64,000 nt of DNA from the NCBI GenBank assembly GCA_026874595.1, contig CM049318.1, positions 46,172,456 through 46,236,455 of the forward strand, read 5' to 3'. Below the pieces are notes generated by a model. That model saw nothing but the letters and a program-made list of their open reading frames with translations, did not search any database and was not told where the DNA came from. Origin of the DNA: Sipunculus nudus. Its lineage: Eukaryota; Annelida; Sipuncula; Golfingiida; Sipunculidae. Positions 45,619 to 57,665 of this stretch are shown piece by piece. The translations under genes and the position numbers were made by a program. Numbering within the stretch: position 1 is the stretch's first letter; each line of letters starts with the position of its first letter.

Positions 45619-46129
45619 AAATAGGATATTATTATGTTAGTATAATAAAATATGTTGTAACATAATGTTGTTGAACGTGTTTCTCCCGTGACTCTCTTGA
45701 TTTTAAGTGCTATATATTAGGCGATAACATGTCATGTGACACTCGACATTTGTTAACGTTCTGGCAGCATGACGTCGTCACCTTGAACGTACATCAAGTG
45801 AAATGTGAATAAAATAGAGGTAAAAAGAGTATATTCATAAATGCACAATATTATATATTGACTGTAATTTTTATTAGATATCATCTTTTTGTTTAACATC
45901 TTATATATCATAATAAGTATATTACTGTAGATTCATGACGTCGGCTGAGAACGTCTTTGACACGACGTCATTTTGGGTATTTTCGACAAACTACCCTTTT
46001 TCGTCAGTTTGTAGCAAAATATATAGAGAAGTACCATACTAAAATATGATACCCATTAGATGTGCCGGAACGTCAACTTTATCATGCAAAGGGTTTTAGA
46101 GAGTCCGGAAATACTCCACCTTTGAACTT
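45619..46129. other. anonymous AT-rich sequence with several TGACGTC words
   Basis: 45619-45740 matches 52390-52500, the end of the segmental duplication. Beyond it, TGACGTC or GACGTCA occurs at about 45770, 45938 and 45963 (CRE-like), with no gene recognised. Confidence 0.5.
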
Positions 46130-47118
46130 GATATTTCTTGGCACCGCAGGTGACAATTAATCCCCCCCCCCCCCCCTGTTCAGAATAGGCCCCCCATCTT
46201 CAACAGCATATACTGACACTTAGCAAGCGATAATAGTTTCTTCCATCTATCAACCTGAGAAACAATATTTTTCACCAAATATGGGGGCCAATACAGTGAA
46301 TCACTCTTAAGAAAAGAGCATTAATTTTTTTTTACGGAAAAGGGAAGGTATGTGGCACCACCTGTCTGGTTTACAAGAAAATTTTCCAAGATGGATAGGC
46401 ATGGCAAATTTAAGACCAATACCTTGAACCATTCCGGCAATATGAGCAATTTTCACTCAACGGACATGTACAGATGGATTCCACGCCAAAACGATTGCAG
46501 ATGGCGCCACTTGTCTTGCGTACAACATGGATCCAAGGTCTATGGATATGAACATTTTCAGGACAAAAGGGCAAATCACTCCTGAGAAAAGGGCATTAAT
46601 TTATTTTACTGAAACGGGAAGGTAGGTGGTCGCCGCCAGTCTTAAGTACAAGATGGAATAGTCCATGATCAATTGACATGCACAATTTCAACCCAATCTG
46701 TCCATTAGTTTTAGACCCTTAATGCTCTCAGTACTGTTAAGTGGCAATGATGGGGGTATTAAACGGCACAAAAACAAGAAAAGGACAGAAGGTGGCGCCA
46801 CCTGTCTTCCGCAGAAGACAAAACTATAGAAGATCATCGGTTAATTTGATTTTTGGACCAATCCATGCAAGATTTCTTGATTTATTTAAGAATTTGTGTG
46901 ATTTTCCCCCAAAATGGACCTATTTAAGGTCAAGGTCACTCTCCTAGTAAAGTTCATGTCCTCATTTTAGAATGACTGCGTCCTCTCACCCGTAACTATG
47001 CACATGTCAAATTTGGCAAAGATACGTAAAATATTTTTGGAGTTATCGCGTCCAAACGAAATCTCGGGGGCGGCGGCGGCGGCGTGACCGTGCTTAAACC
47101 ATAGTATCCCGACTTTGT
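46130..47118. mobile_element. 12-bp-TIR family fragment abutting a LINE
   Basis: It begins with the GGCACCGCAGGTG and C-run fragment. It has GGTGGCGCCACC words (about 46792), a (GGC)n stretch (47066-47085) and ends CATAGTATCCCGACTTTGTC. The last bases of the terminus (TGGGGATA) are missing where LINE sequence begins. Confidence 0.7.
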
Positions 47119-48546
47119 CGGTAAATTTACAATATGTGTTATCGCTGACAACAGTAAATCACTTTGTTCCTTCACTATTCTACTTGGGATCGGATCATTT
47201 GAGCAAGTCTTAGGCTGTGCTGTCTGGATGATATTGTGAATATCCTCTTCGTTAATTTCGAAGTTAAAGTCGAATGGTGAGCAGTTGATAACTAAAGGCA
47301 TAAATTTGACACATCGATCAAATGTTTTTTTAATTTTTTTTCAATTATGTCATGGAAGAAATCTGCTAATGAGACTGCAGGCATAGGAGTATCCATAGAT
47401 GTCCCAGTCAATTTGTCCAGGGTGGAGAACAGTTTTCTTGTGTCACTTCCCGCATTAAAGGGGCTCACTCACCTATCGGGCCTTTATGAAGGTCATCCCT
47501 TGGGGCTTAATAAAAATAGACCAGAAAACGTGGATATAACCGCACACAGGCTGTTTGTTTTGTTTAAATCAACGTGTTTATAATATGAAGGGGCCCGCCA
47601 AAATAATCAAAACAAATTCACCAAGGACATCTGACAGTAAGATAGATAAGCCAGAGCTTTGCAAATGGCGTATTGCAACAGGTGACCTTTCTACCTCCCA
47701 ATATATGCAGCCTACCACCTAAGGTTATATGTTTTTCCCGTTTGTCAACATTGCTTTTGAAAAACAAATTTATACATCAAAAATCATATAAATTCTTTTT
47801 CAAAAGGTTGATGGATGGGCACCTTTAAGTATCAAGTCATGTATGTTATTGCTTTTAGTCCATCTAACACACTTTGTATAAAAGTTCCGTACTAATAGGT
47901 ATTTATCCCAAAAACTAGAAGTTCTTAGCTTTATGGCTTCCCTTTCTAATGCCCTTAATTTTGACCTCAGTTTGTTCAGGTCAGTGGTAAGCCATGGCAC
48001 CCAATTTCGATTGGTAACTGTTTTATCCCTGATTGGTACATGTTCATTTAGTGCTAATGTTAAACCTTGATTATACATATCCACTGCAAGAACATTAGCC
48101 GCCACCTGTTGCAGATTTCCTGAATGAACCGAGGTCTATCGACTTCATGTTTCTTGGTTTCTAGTTTTAATTCGTTTTCTAACTGGACCAGATTAAGATA
48201 CAGACAGTCTAGTACTCTCAAGACAGTGATCACTTATAAAATAAGTCGAAATTGGCATGGATAAGTCAACTCGTGATTCCTTCCTGGTAAATATCAAATC
48301 GAGGGTATTTCCAGAAATATGTGTCGGTGAACATACCTGTTGCTTCAATCCATATATTTCTGCTACTTCCATTAAACTAGCAGTATCAACATCAGTTATT
48401 TTATTGTAATGTATATTAAAGTCTCGAGCTATGATGATGTTCTGGTAGTCCCGTAGAAGATTTGATACGAAGTCAGGAAATCCACTTAAGAATGTACACA
48501 TGTAACCCTGTGATTGCTTGAATATGGTGTCGACAAGCAATGTCAC
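47119..48546 (-). pseudogene. LINE (L2/CR1-like) ORF2: endonuclease end, linker and RT start
   Basis: On the minus strand, 48546-48193 encodes the end of an EEP endonuclease, with GDFNIH-like ARDFNIHYNK, SGNTLDLIFTR and FISDHCL (the SDH catalytic motif). 48105-47800 encodes the linker, with LNEHVPIRDKTVTNRNWVPW and LRSKLRALEREAIKLR. 47301-47119 starts the RT region with KTCSNDPIPSRIVKEQ. About 330 bp of unrelated sequence interrupts near 47480-47800. Frames change twice and the rest of the RT is cut off by the TIR-family fragment. The clade (L2/CR1/Jockey group) is judged from motif style only. Confidence 0.8.
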
Positions 48547-48770
48547 CTACTCCCATTGACTCCAAGAAGTTTATGACTAAAGCCCACGCAATTAGCGAGT
48601 ATAAAACCTACAGGATAAAACTTAAAATCCTCCAATCCATGGAACATAATACAAAGATACATACTGAGTACACATATTTAATTACAAAGATGCCCAAAGC
48701 ACTAGGAACAATCTTACCTGCTATTTATCAGCATTCAAGCAAGGTAACGTTCATCAGATCATGAGGCTAC

Positions 48771-49120
48771 TAGTGCCGTAGTGACCTAGTGGTTACCGCA
48801 AAGCTTTACTGTTTCACAGGTTTACCCATGTAGCAGGTGATCTGGCTTGAACAGCAAGACCTGAGTCATCATACACCCTGAACCATTATCTACAACAGAG
48901 CTGATTGCTTATCACGCCAGTAGCTGCTGCTCAGTTGCTAAGTGGCTGAGGCGTTGTATGTCAGTGAATAATAAAGCGGGGAGTTTCTGAAGTCCATTGC
49001 TCAAGCGTTTGCCTTGAAGTTGTTATTATATTTTTCCCTCGCACTTTAATCCACGCTTTCATTTCGCTGATTGTGTTTGCTCGGTGACTTTGGTCACATC
49101 ATCAACTCCATTTTCACGGA
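48771..49120 (+). mobile_element. candidate tRNA-derived SINE, second copy
   Basis: Near-identical to 17284-17640: GTGCCGTAGTGACCTAGTGG, then TTACCGCAAAGC and AGGTTTACCCATG. It belongs to the duplicated block, so it is not independent evidence of transposition. Confidence 0.45.
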
Positions 49121-49800
49121 GGGGGAATATGGGCGTTTGTATGGGATGGGGTTGTAGAGAGAGAGAGACAGAGAGAGAGAGAGAGATTGCGTCTAATCAC
49201 TGACCAGATCCCCCAATCCCCCCCCACCCCCCATAGCTAAAGCGTTTGCCTTGAAGTTGTTAATATATTTTCCCTCGCACTTTAAACCACTCTTTCATTT
49301 CGCTGATTGTGTTTGCTCGGTGACTTTGGTCACATCATCAACTCCATTTTTACGGAGGGGGGATGTGGGCGTTTGTATGGGATGGGGTTGTAGAGAGAGA
49401 GAGAGAGAGATTGCGCCTGATCACTTACCAGATCCCCCAATCCCCCCCCCCACCCCCCATAGCTAAAGCGTTTGCCTTGAAGTTGTTATTATATTTTTCC
49501 CACGCACTTTAAACCACGCTTTCATTTCGCTGATTGTGTTTGCTCGGTGACTTTGGTCACATCATCAACTCCATTTTCACGGAGGGGGGATGTGGGCGTT
49601 TGTATGGGATGGGGTTGTAGAGAGAGAGAGAGAGATTGCGCCTGATCACTTACCAGATCCCCCAACCCCCCCCCCCCCCCCACCCCCCATAGCTAATGCG
49701 TTTGCCTTGAAGTTGTTATTATATTTTTCCCTCGCACTTTAAACCACGCTTTCATTTCGCTGATTGTGTTTGCTCGGTGACTTTGGTAACATCATCAACT
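49004..49800 (+). repeat. ~230-bp tandem array, four units
   Basis: AGCGTTTGCCTTGAAGTTGTT recurs at about 49004, 49240, 49465 and 49698. Each unit continues with GCTCGGTGACTTTGGT, GGGATGGGGTTGTAGAGAG, an (AG)n run, GATTGCG and a C-run. Copy 1 of the duplication has one unit (17510), so the array expanded in this copy. Confidence 0.88.
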
Positions 49801-49890
49801 GCACCTATCACCCTATCACCAGTCTGTTACCTCTTCCCAATTGCTTACGATCAAATCTGGCTTATCAGCCTAATATCACTCTTTAAATGC

Positions 49891-51835
<1,945 letters not shown>

Positions 51836-51839
51836 TAAA

Positions 51840-52390
51840 CATGTGACCCATGGGTCATGACGCTCAGCTGCCAAGCATGACCTGCGACATCATGGGCTGA
51901 GATTCATAACTTCCAGTCAAATTTTTGAAGAACCTATTTGCCAATTTTGTTAAAAATTTCTACGATGACATAAATATATATCACATATATCTGGTTATAA
52001 CACAGTGACTTAAAATGTAGCCACATCTTATTTTTGTCAATATTTATTGGTAAAAAATGTGGTCACACCATATGTGACCACATTTTATAATATTTAATAT
52101 ATATAATACAAACTTATTAGGCTCGTCAAATAAAATGTGGTCACAACTTATTTTTTTATTGGTAAAAAAGAAGGTCACTTGGTTTGAAAAAAAATAGGAT
52201 TAATTAAAAAAAAAATAAGGGATATTATGATATAAGAATATATTTAAATGTGGTCACACCAAACATTTTTACTATTTCTACCTACTGTGGTCACACCATA
52301 TATCAATATTAATAAATTAGATCACACCTTAATAATGTCATTAATTATAACTAATAAATGTTGTCACATTTTTATTTTTATCTTATTAAA
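51840..52390 (+). mobile_element. PAL element start joined to an AT-rich MITE-like segment
   Basis: CATGTGACCCATGGGTCATG...ATCATGGGCTGAGATTCAT matches the PAL 5' end for about 170 bp. After ACACAGTGACTT it turns into an AT-rich segment with repeated TGTGGTCACACC words. A segment of the same kind is at 53240-53400. Confidence 0.65.
52055..52086. repeat. perfect 14-bp stem-loop AAAATGTGGTCACA / TGTGACCACATTTT
   Basis: The arms are fully complementary around CCATA. The same arms recur in degenerate form nearby (52135, 52248, 52280, 53300), suggesting a small palindromic mobile or satellite unit. Confidence 0.8.
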
Positions 52391-52499
52391 AAATAGGATA
52401 TATTATGTTAGTATAGTAAAATATGTTGTAACACAATGTTGATGAACGTGTTTTTCCCCGTGTCTCTCTTGATTTTAAGTGCTATATATTAGGAGATAA

Positions 52500-53100
52500 C
52501 ATGGTCGCCGAAAACCAGGTGACAGGACCTCCACAACGACAATAGTCTACGACAAGCTACAAATGGTTGGCGACTGTCTGACGACAAGCTGCCGACAACC
52601 GGCGACACAGTCACCGCGCCAAAGGACAATCTCCTACGACAACCTACGACCACATCTACGACAACCTACGACCACACTGGCGACAACCTACGACACTAGA
52701 ATTCTTGCTACGTCCACCCGGGACAAGCTTCGACGATTCTCTACCATGTGCTACGTGAGAAGCCGGACACAAGGATGGGCCTTGTTTCAAGCAACAACAG
52801 CCCGCGACAACACACGACAACCGACGTCACCTGGCGACAGCCTACGACTGGACCTACGACAACCAGCCTCAGCTGGCGACAGCCTACGACACCAATTACG
52901 CCAGTAGAAAACAAGCTACGCTCAATGGCGACAAAAAAGCTGTCGCCTGAGAATTTTGAACATGTTGAAAATTCAGAGGCGACAGCTTCGAGGTCACGCG
53001 TCTTGGGGCGACTTCAGGCAACCATACAGGCGACCACCCGGCGACCATGAAGCACAGCCTGGTCGCCTGTAGTCGCCTGTAGAGTCGCCTAAGTGGGACT
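52500..53100. repeat. GC-rich block of reiterated CTACGACAACCTACGAC words
   Basis: Dozens of variants of CGACAA, CTACGAC and GGCGACA occur from GGTCGCCGAAAACC (52502) to GGTCGCCTGTAGTCGCC...AAGTGGGACTGCCCC (53059-53105). The composition contrasts sharply with the AT-rich flanks. Short open frames exist in both plus frames (52563-52907 and 52748-53050), but the peptides are Arg/Thr/Gln-rich repeats of the DNA words, so I do not call a gene. Confidence 0.75.
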
Positions 53101-53406
53101 GCCCCATAAGTTCCTGTACTAGTATGACCATTATTAAGAGTTTATTTAAGAATATTATTCAGAAAATGATAGGCCATTCAGGTCATTAACAATGCTGATA
53201 ACATTGTATGAAATAAGTGCAGAGAATAATACAAACAACAAGTGCAATGTGTGCATAGTTATGTTAATTATGTCATTTATTGGTAACAAATGTGGTCACA
53301 CTATATATGGCCACATTATAAAATATTATATATATAATATATACTTATATGGCTGATCAAATAACATGTGGACACACCTTATTTTTGTCAATATTCATTG
53401 ATAAAC

Positions 53407-54170
53407 AATAACCCATGGGTCATGACGCTCAGCTGCTTAACATGACCTGCGACATCATGGGCTGAGATTCACAACTTCCAGTCAAATTTTTTATGAACCT
53501 ATTTGCCAATTTTGTTGAAACTTTCTACGATGACAGAAATATATATCACATAGTCCGGTTAAAACACCGTGACTTGATGGTCTGAGGCAAGTTGTATGTT
53601 TACCTTAAAATAACTCCACGCAAGAAGTGGGTGCTGTGAACTTGACCTTTGACCTCAAAATCAACAGGTCTTTCCCCCTGTTGGCAGAGAAGCGATATAT
53701 CAATGTTGGAAGGAAAAGTCTAGCTTGAAATGTGTCCACAACCTTTTTAAAGAAGTGGATCCTGTGACCTTGACTTTTGACCTTGTTACCTCAAAATCTA
53801 CAGGATTCTTCTCCCACTTAGTAGATGAGCCATATGTGAAACAAAGGTTTAGAATAAAAGGTTTGGCTTAATAATCATCCACAAGCTTTTCATGGAAGTA
53901 GTTCATGTGACCTTGATCTTGTGATCTCAAAATAATTATGGTTCTTCCCCTATTGGTAGGTTGGCTGTATGTGAAGATGGAAGGTTTGGGATGAAAATGT
54001 TGGCTATGAGAATTAATTCTGGGTTGAAAACACACCTCGTTACTCGGAGAATATAGGTCGCAGTGACCTAATTTCAGGTTCGCAAGGAGAAAAATTTAGA
54101 ATCTCCAAGACTAAGACGGCCGGACGGACAGACGGAAGGACGATGGACAGAGACACAGCATAACTGGAAG
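53407..54170 (+). mobile_element. PAL element, shortened
   Basis: It begins AACCCATGGGTCATGACGCTC with ATCATGGGCTGAGATTCAC. It has TTGACCTTTGACCTC (53640) and GTGACCTTGACTTTTGACC (53766) and a GGCCGGACGGACAGACGGAAGG block (54117-54140). The final CAGCTGAGCTAA is lost (ACTGGAAGTCAAAATCC). Confidence 0.75.
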
Positions 54171-54225
54171 TCAAAATCCAAAATCTGATATCTTAATTTA
54201 TGTTTCATTTGTTTAATGCCCATCA

Positions 54226-55105
54226 ATACGCCACCCCCCGGAGTCTTCTATCCATACGCCAACCCCCAGAGTCACCCATCCATACGCCAACCCCCAGAGT
54301 CACCCATCCATACGCACATCTCAGGTGTCGCCCATCCATACGCCAACCCCCAGAGTCACCCATCCATACACACATCTCAGGTGTCGCCTGTCCATACGCC
54401 ATCCCCCGGAGTCATCCATCCATATGCCAACCACGCAGTCGCCCCTCCATATACCCATTCCTGTAGTCGCCATTCCAAACGCTATCCCCTTCCCCCTCTT
54501 CCATAGCAGTCCATACACCCATCCATTTGTCGCCAATCTATACACCAACCTCTGCAGTCGCCAATCCATACACCCATCTCTGGTGTCTCAAATCGATAGG
54601 CCAACCCCCTAAGTTATCAATTCATATGAAACCCCCAGAGTCATCCATCCATACGCCAACCCCCAGAGTCACCCATCCATACGCCAACCCCCAGAGTCAC
54701 CTACCCCTTACGCCAACCCCAAGAGTCACCAGTCCATACGCTATCCCCCGGAATCATCCATTCATACTCACATATCTGGTGTCATCCATCCATACGCCAT
54801 CCCCCGGAGTCATCCATCCATACACACATCTCTGGTGTCGCCCATCCATACGCCATCTCACGGAGTCATCCATCCATACACCAACCCCTGGAGTTACCCA
54901 TCCATAACCAAAACCCGGAGTCACCCATCCATGCACTAACTCCCGGAGTCACCCATCCATACATCAACCCCTTGAGTGACCCATCCATACACCATTCCCT
55001 GAGGTCACTCGTCCATACACCAACCCCTTGGGTCACCCATCCATTTACCAACCCCAGGGTACACCCATCCATACGCCAACCCCCGCAGTAGCCCATCCTC
55101 GGAGC
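54226..55105. repeat. 28-bp minisatellite, about 31 units
   Basis: The unit is close to GTCACCCATCCATACGCCAA plus CCCCCAGA. Two variant endings alternate irregularly: CGCCAACCCCCAGAGT and CACATCTCAGGTGT. Because 28 is not a multiple of three, all frames stay open on both strands. The several 60-126-codon frames here are products of the repeat and not genes. Confidence 0.93.
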
Positions 55106-56330
55106 CGCCTTTTTTACATTGCAACGTCATATAAATAACCTTCACAAACGTGCCCCATATGAGCGGCGTAACCTAGTTGCACTGGCTTTGCATGGTCCTT
55201 AGGTGATTGAAACATATGGCAGCAACAGAAAAAAAACCTACCTAAAAGCGGCTGCTCCATGGTGTAAAACAAGCAGCAGAGCACAATCATACAATATAAA
55301 ATAGCTGAAGATGAACATGTGAACACTAATCCGTACGCCCTGCCCGTGTAATGTAGACCATAGTCATGAACACACTGAAATAGCCTCCAGTTGTAAGACG
55401 AGCGTACAGCGCCACGCCGCTCACATCCATGCTGTACTGGGGTAGCATGTAATTCATGTAAAACACATGCCGGATAGAATTCTACTTCATGCATATTGTT
55501 AAACACTGGCAGTTGTTATTCATTCATTAAGTGTTCTGTATGTATACATGGTATTGTAAGGTTTCTTGAGATATGTCGGTTGTAGTCAGCAGCTTTTCCA
55601 TGTGCCGCACTTTTCTACTCGCTGAAACCAGGCTACTGTCTAAATAGTTTATTGACCTAATTAATTTATTATTTACCAAATCTAAAGGTACTCTTTAAAT
55701 AAATACCCCAAATGCCTTACTGGTTCAGTGGGAATAGGAAAGTGGGACTATTAATGACAGAGATACAGCAAAACCGTCCTTATATATTAAAAGTTTACAT
55801 ATAAGCTAAATATATTATAAAGCTATATATATTATGTAACGCGGACACACCATGGAGAATAACGGGCGTGAAAATGAGACTACCAAGAGTGTATGACGAC
55901 CAGTTTATTCTTACAGTAAAGAAACCCTGATGAAATACATAAAAATGGGAAGTGTTGAGTACATCGTTATTATTATTTTACTGTTCAACAGACCGATTCA
56001 ATTCAATATAGTTTCTTAAAACATGATATGAACGTTACATAGATCAGCGGTTCAAGTTTGACTTAGGAAGTTCGAGCGGGAAGATAATATATACCTTATA
56101 TGGCAAGTCAGAATATACAAACCAGATTATTGCAAGTTACAGCCATTACGAGAAAACTGAAGCTCTCTATTCGCAAACTATTTCAAATCGTAATTGAACA
56201 AGTCATACCTATCAAGAGAGGATAGAGGTTAAACTGTTTCCATGACGACAGGAACCCCCCATGACGGCCACGTGCCTGATGTCGTACGGCTGCACGCAAT
56301 AATATATTTGTACCTAGAAATTACCTGCCA
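55106..56330. other. no gene recognised
   Basis: A 130-codon minus-strand frame (55114-55506) has many Cys and His residues but no family motif and no splice or start context that sets it apart. Otherwise the sequence is AT-rich and not repeated elsewhere in the window. Confidence 0.5.
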
Positions 56331-56338
56331 ATGTAATC

Positions 56339-56432
56339 TACGTTACATAACAAACATAATATACTACGTAACTAACATTACATACAACGTAACTAACATT
56401 ACATACAACGTAACTAACATTACATACAACGT
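56339..56432. repeat. 22-bp tandem repeat, about four units
   Basis: ACGTAACTAACATTACATAC-AA recurs three times exactly and once diverged. Confidence 0.92.
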
Positions 56433-57069
56433 TCTCAGGGATTCGGCTGTGTTTTAAAATGAGATTTTTGTGCTCATTACCAAGTAACATAATGAGATTT
56501 TCTTTAGAAATCATGAGATTTTAATTTTCTACTTTTACTTGATTTGTGTAATAACCAATAAAGTCCAGATAAAAAAATGTTTCAAATGCTTTATTTTCTC
56601 TCTGAATTATTCCTCCCTGGTTGTATAAAGTACCAAGTGTCATGGTCTACATTTTGAGTGGTTACACTGCCTATATTCGTATAAATAATCGTCTACCGTA
56701 GATTCGCGTTTTGTGGCCATGCACACGCAGTCACATTGTCACACCCCATGTTATAAAAAATACCAGGACGGAACCTTCACTGGAACAAAAATACCTAAAA
56801 CTTAACTTAATGGCCGCACCAGATTCTCAACACGTTCTGTTAACGGGTGGTATATATATGGGAACACAGAATGGGAAAAGTTCTTTCCTCGAAAATTAGG
56901 CTGCAGCTGTAGTAACGCTGCGGTATGGTGATACGCGGTCAGGCATAAAAATTTTGGGAAACTGAACAAGTTGCAACTATGCTTGTTGCTTGGCTTTGTT
57001 TATTTTGTACGGCTGGTTAATCAGCATGACAACTCAATTAGAATAGCTGACTTTTTATTTGGTTTATGA

Positions 57070-57665
57070 CGACTCACCAATGACGAAGTCCAGTAGGGCC
57101 ACAAAAATTCATTTTAGACATTTCACTGAATGCCTGAGAAGCTTGAGCCTTTATCCTGGCTCATTGAAAGTCAGTGGGAAATCATTATGGGGCTATCATG
57201 GACCGACAGTACTTTTACTTAGACTGTACAATGTCGGTATATCAACCAAATCTTTAAATAAATGACTCCCGTGTCAACAATCAGACCGCCTGGCCTCCCA
57301 GGGTCGTGCTAGTTTTAATGTATGCAAACTGGCGCCCGAACCGTCTACCGGAGAAACACGCACTATTAAATGATTGCAGAACCAGTGGGCCTTGGGGAAC
57401 ACTGCGCCTTTACTCTGGCTAAGTAAACTTCAGTGGGGCATCAAAGCGTTATTTAAGCCAACGGTACTGTTTTTGATGACAAAACTTTCATTTAGACCCT
57501 AGTACACCGTCGTCAAATAACAGCAAAACCTTTAGATAATCGACTCCCGAGTCTATGTTCAGATGCCGGTCCTCACAGGTTCCTGCTCATCATAATATAT
57601 GCACACTGGTGCCCGAACAGCTTTATCGCAAGACATGCAAAATTAAATGATTACGGCACTAGCTG
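57070..57665. repeat. diverged tandem duplication, ~277-bp unit
   Basis: Parallel phrases lie about 260-280 bp apart: CAGTGGGAAATCA and CAGTGGGGCATCA; TAAATGACTCCCGTGTC and TAATCGACTCCCGAGTC; CTGGCGCCCGAACC (about 57331) and CTGGTGCCCGAACA (about 57608); ATTAAATGATT in both. No protein or RNA family was recognised. Confidence 0.65.

Noticed and set aside
45760-45975. Several TGACGTC words as a CRE promoter cluster
   Set aside because: Only half-site level matches in anonymous sequence with no adjacent gene; kept only as a note.
52563-53050. Two plus-strand frames (114 and 100 codons) in the CGACAA block
   Set aside because: Low-complexity Arg/Gln/Thr translation of reiterated DNA words, with no family motif.
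54200-54910. Overlapping 76-126-codon frames with Pro/Thr/His-rich repeats on both strands
   Set aside because: They are open because the 28-bp minisatellite lacks stops in several phases; the peptides only mirror the DNA unit.
55114-55506. 130-codon minus-strand frame rich in Cys and His
   Set aside because: No recognisable domain, no zinc-binding spacing and no supporting gene structure.
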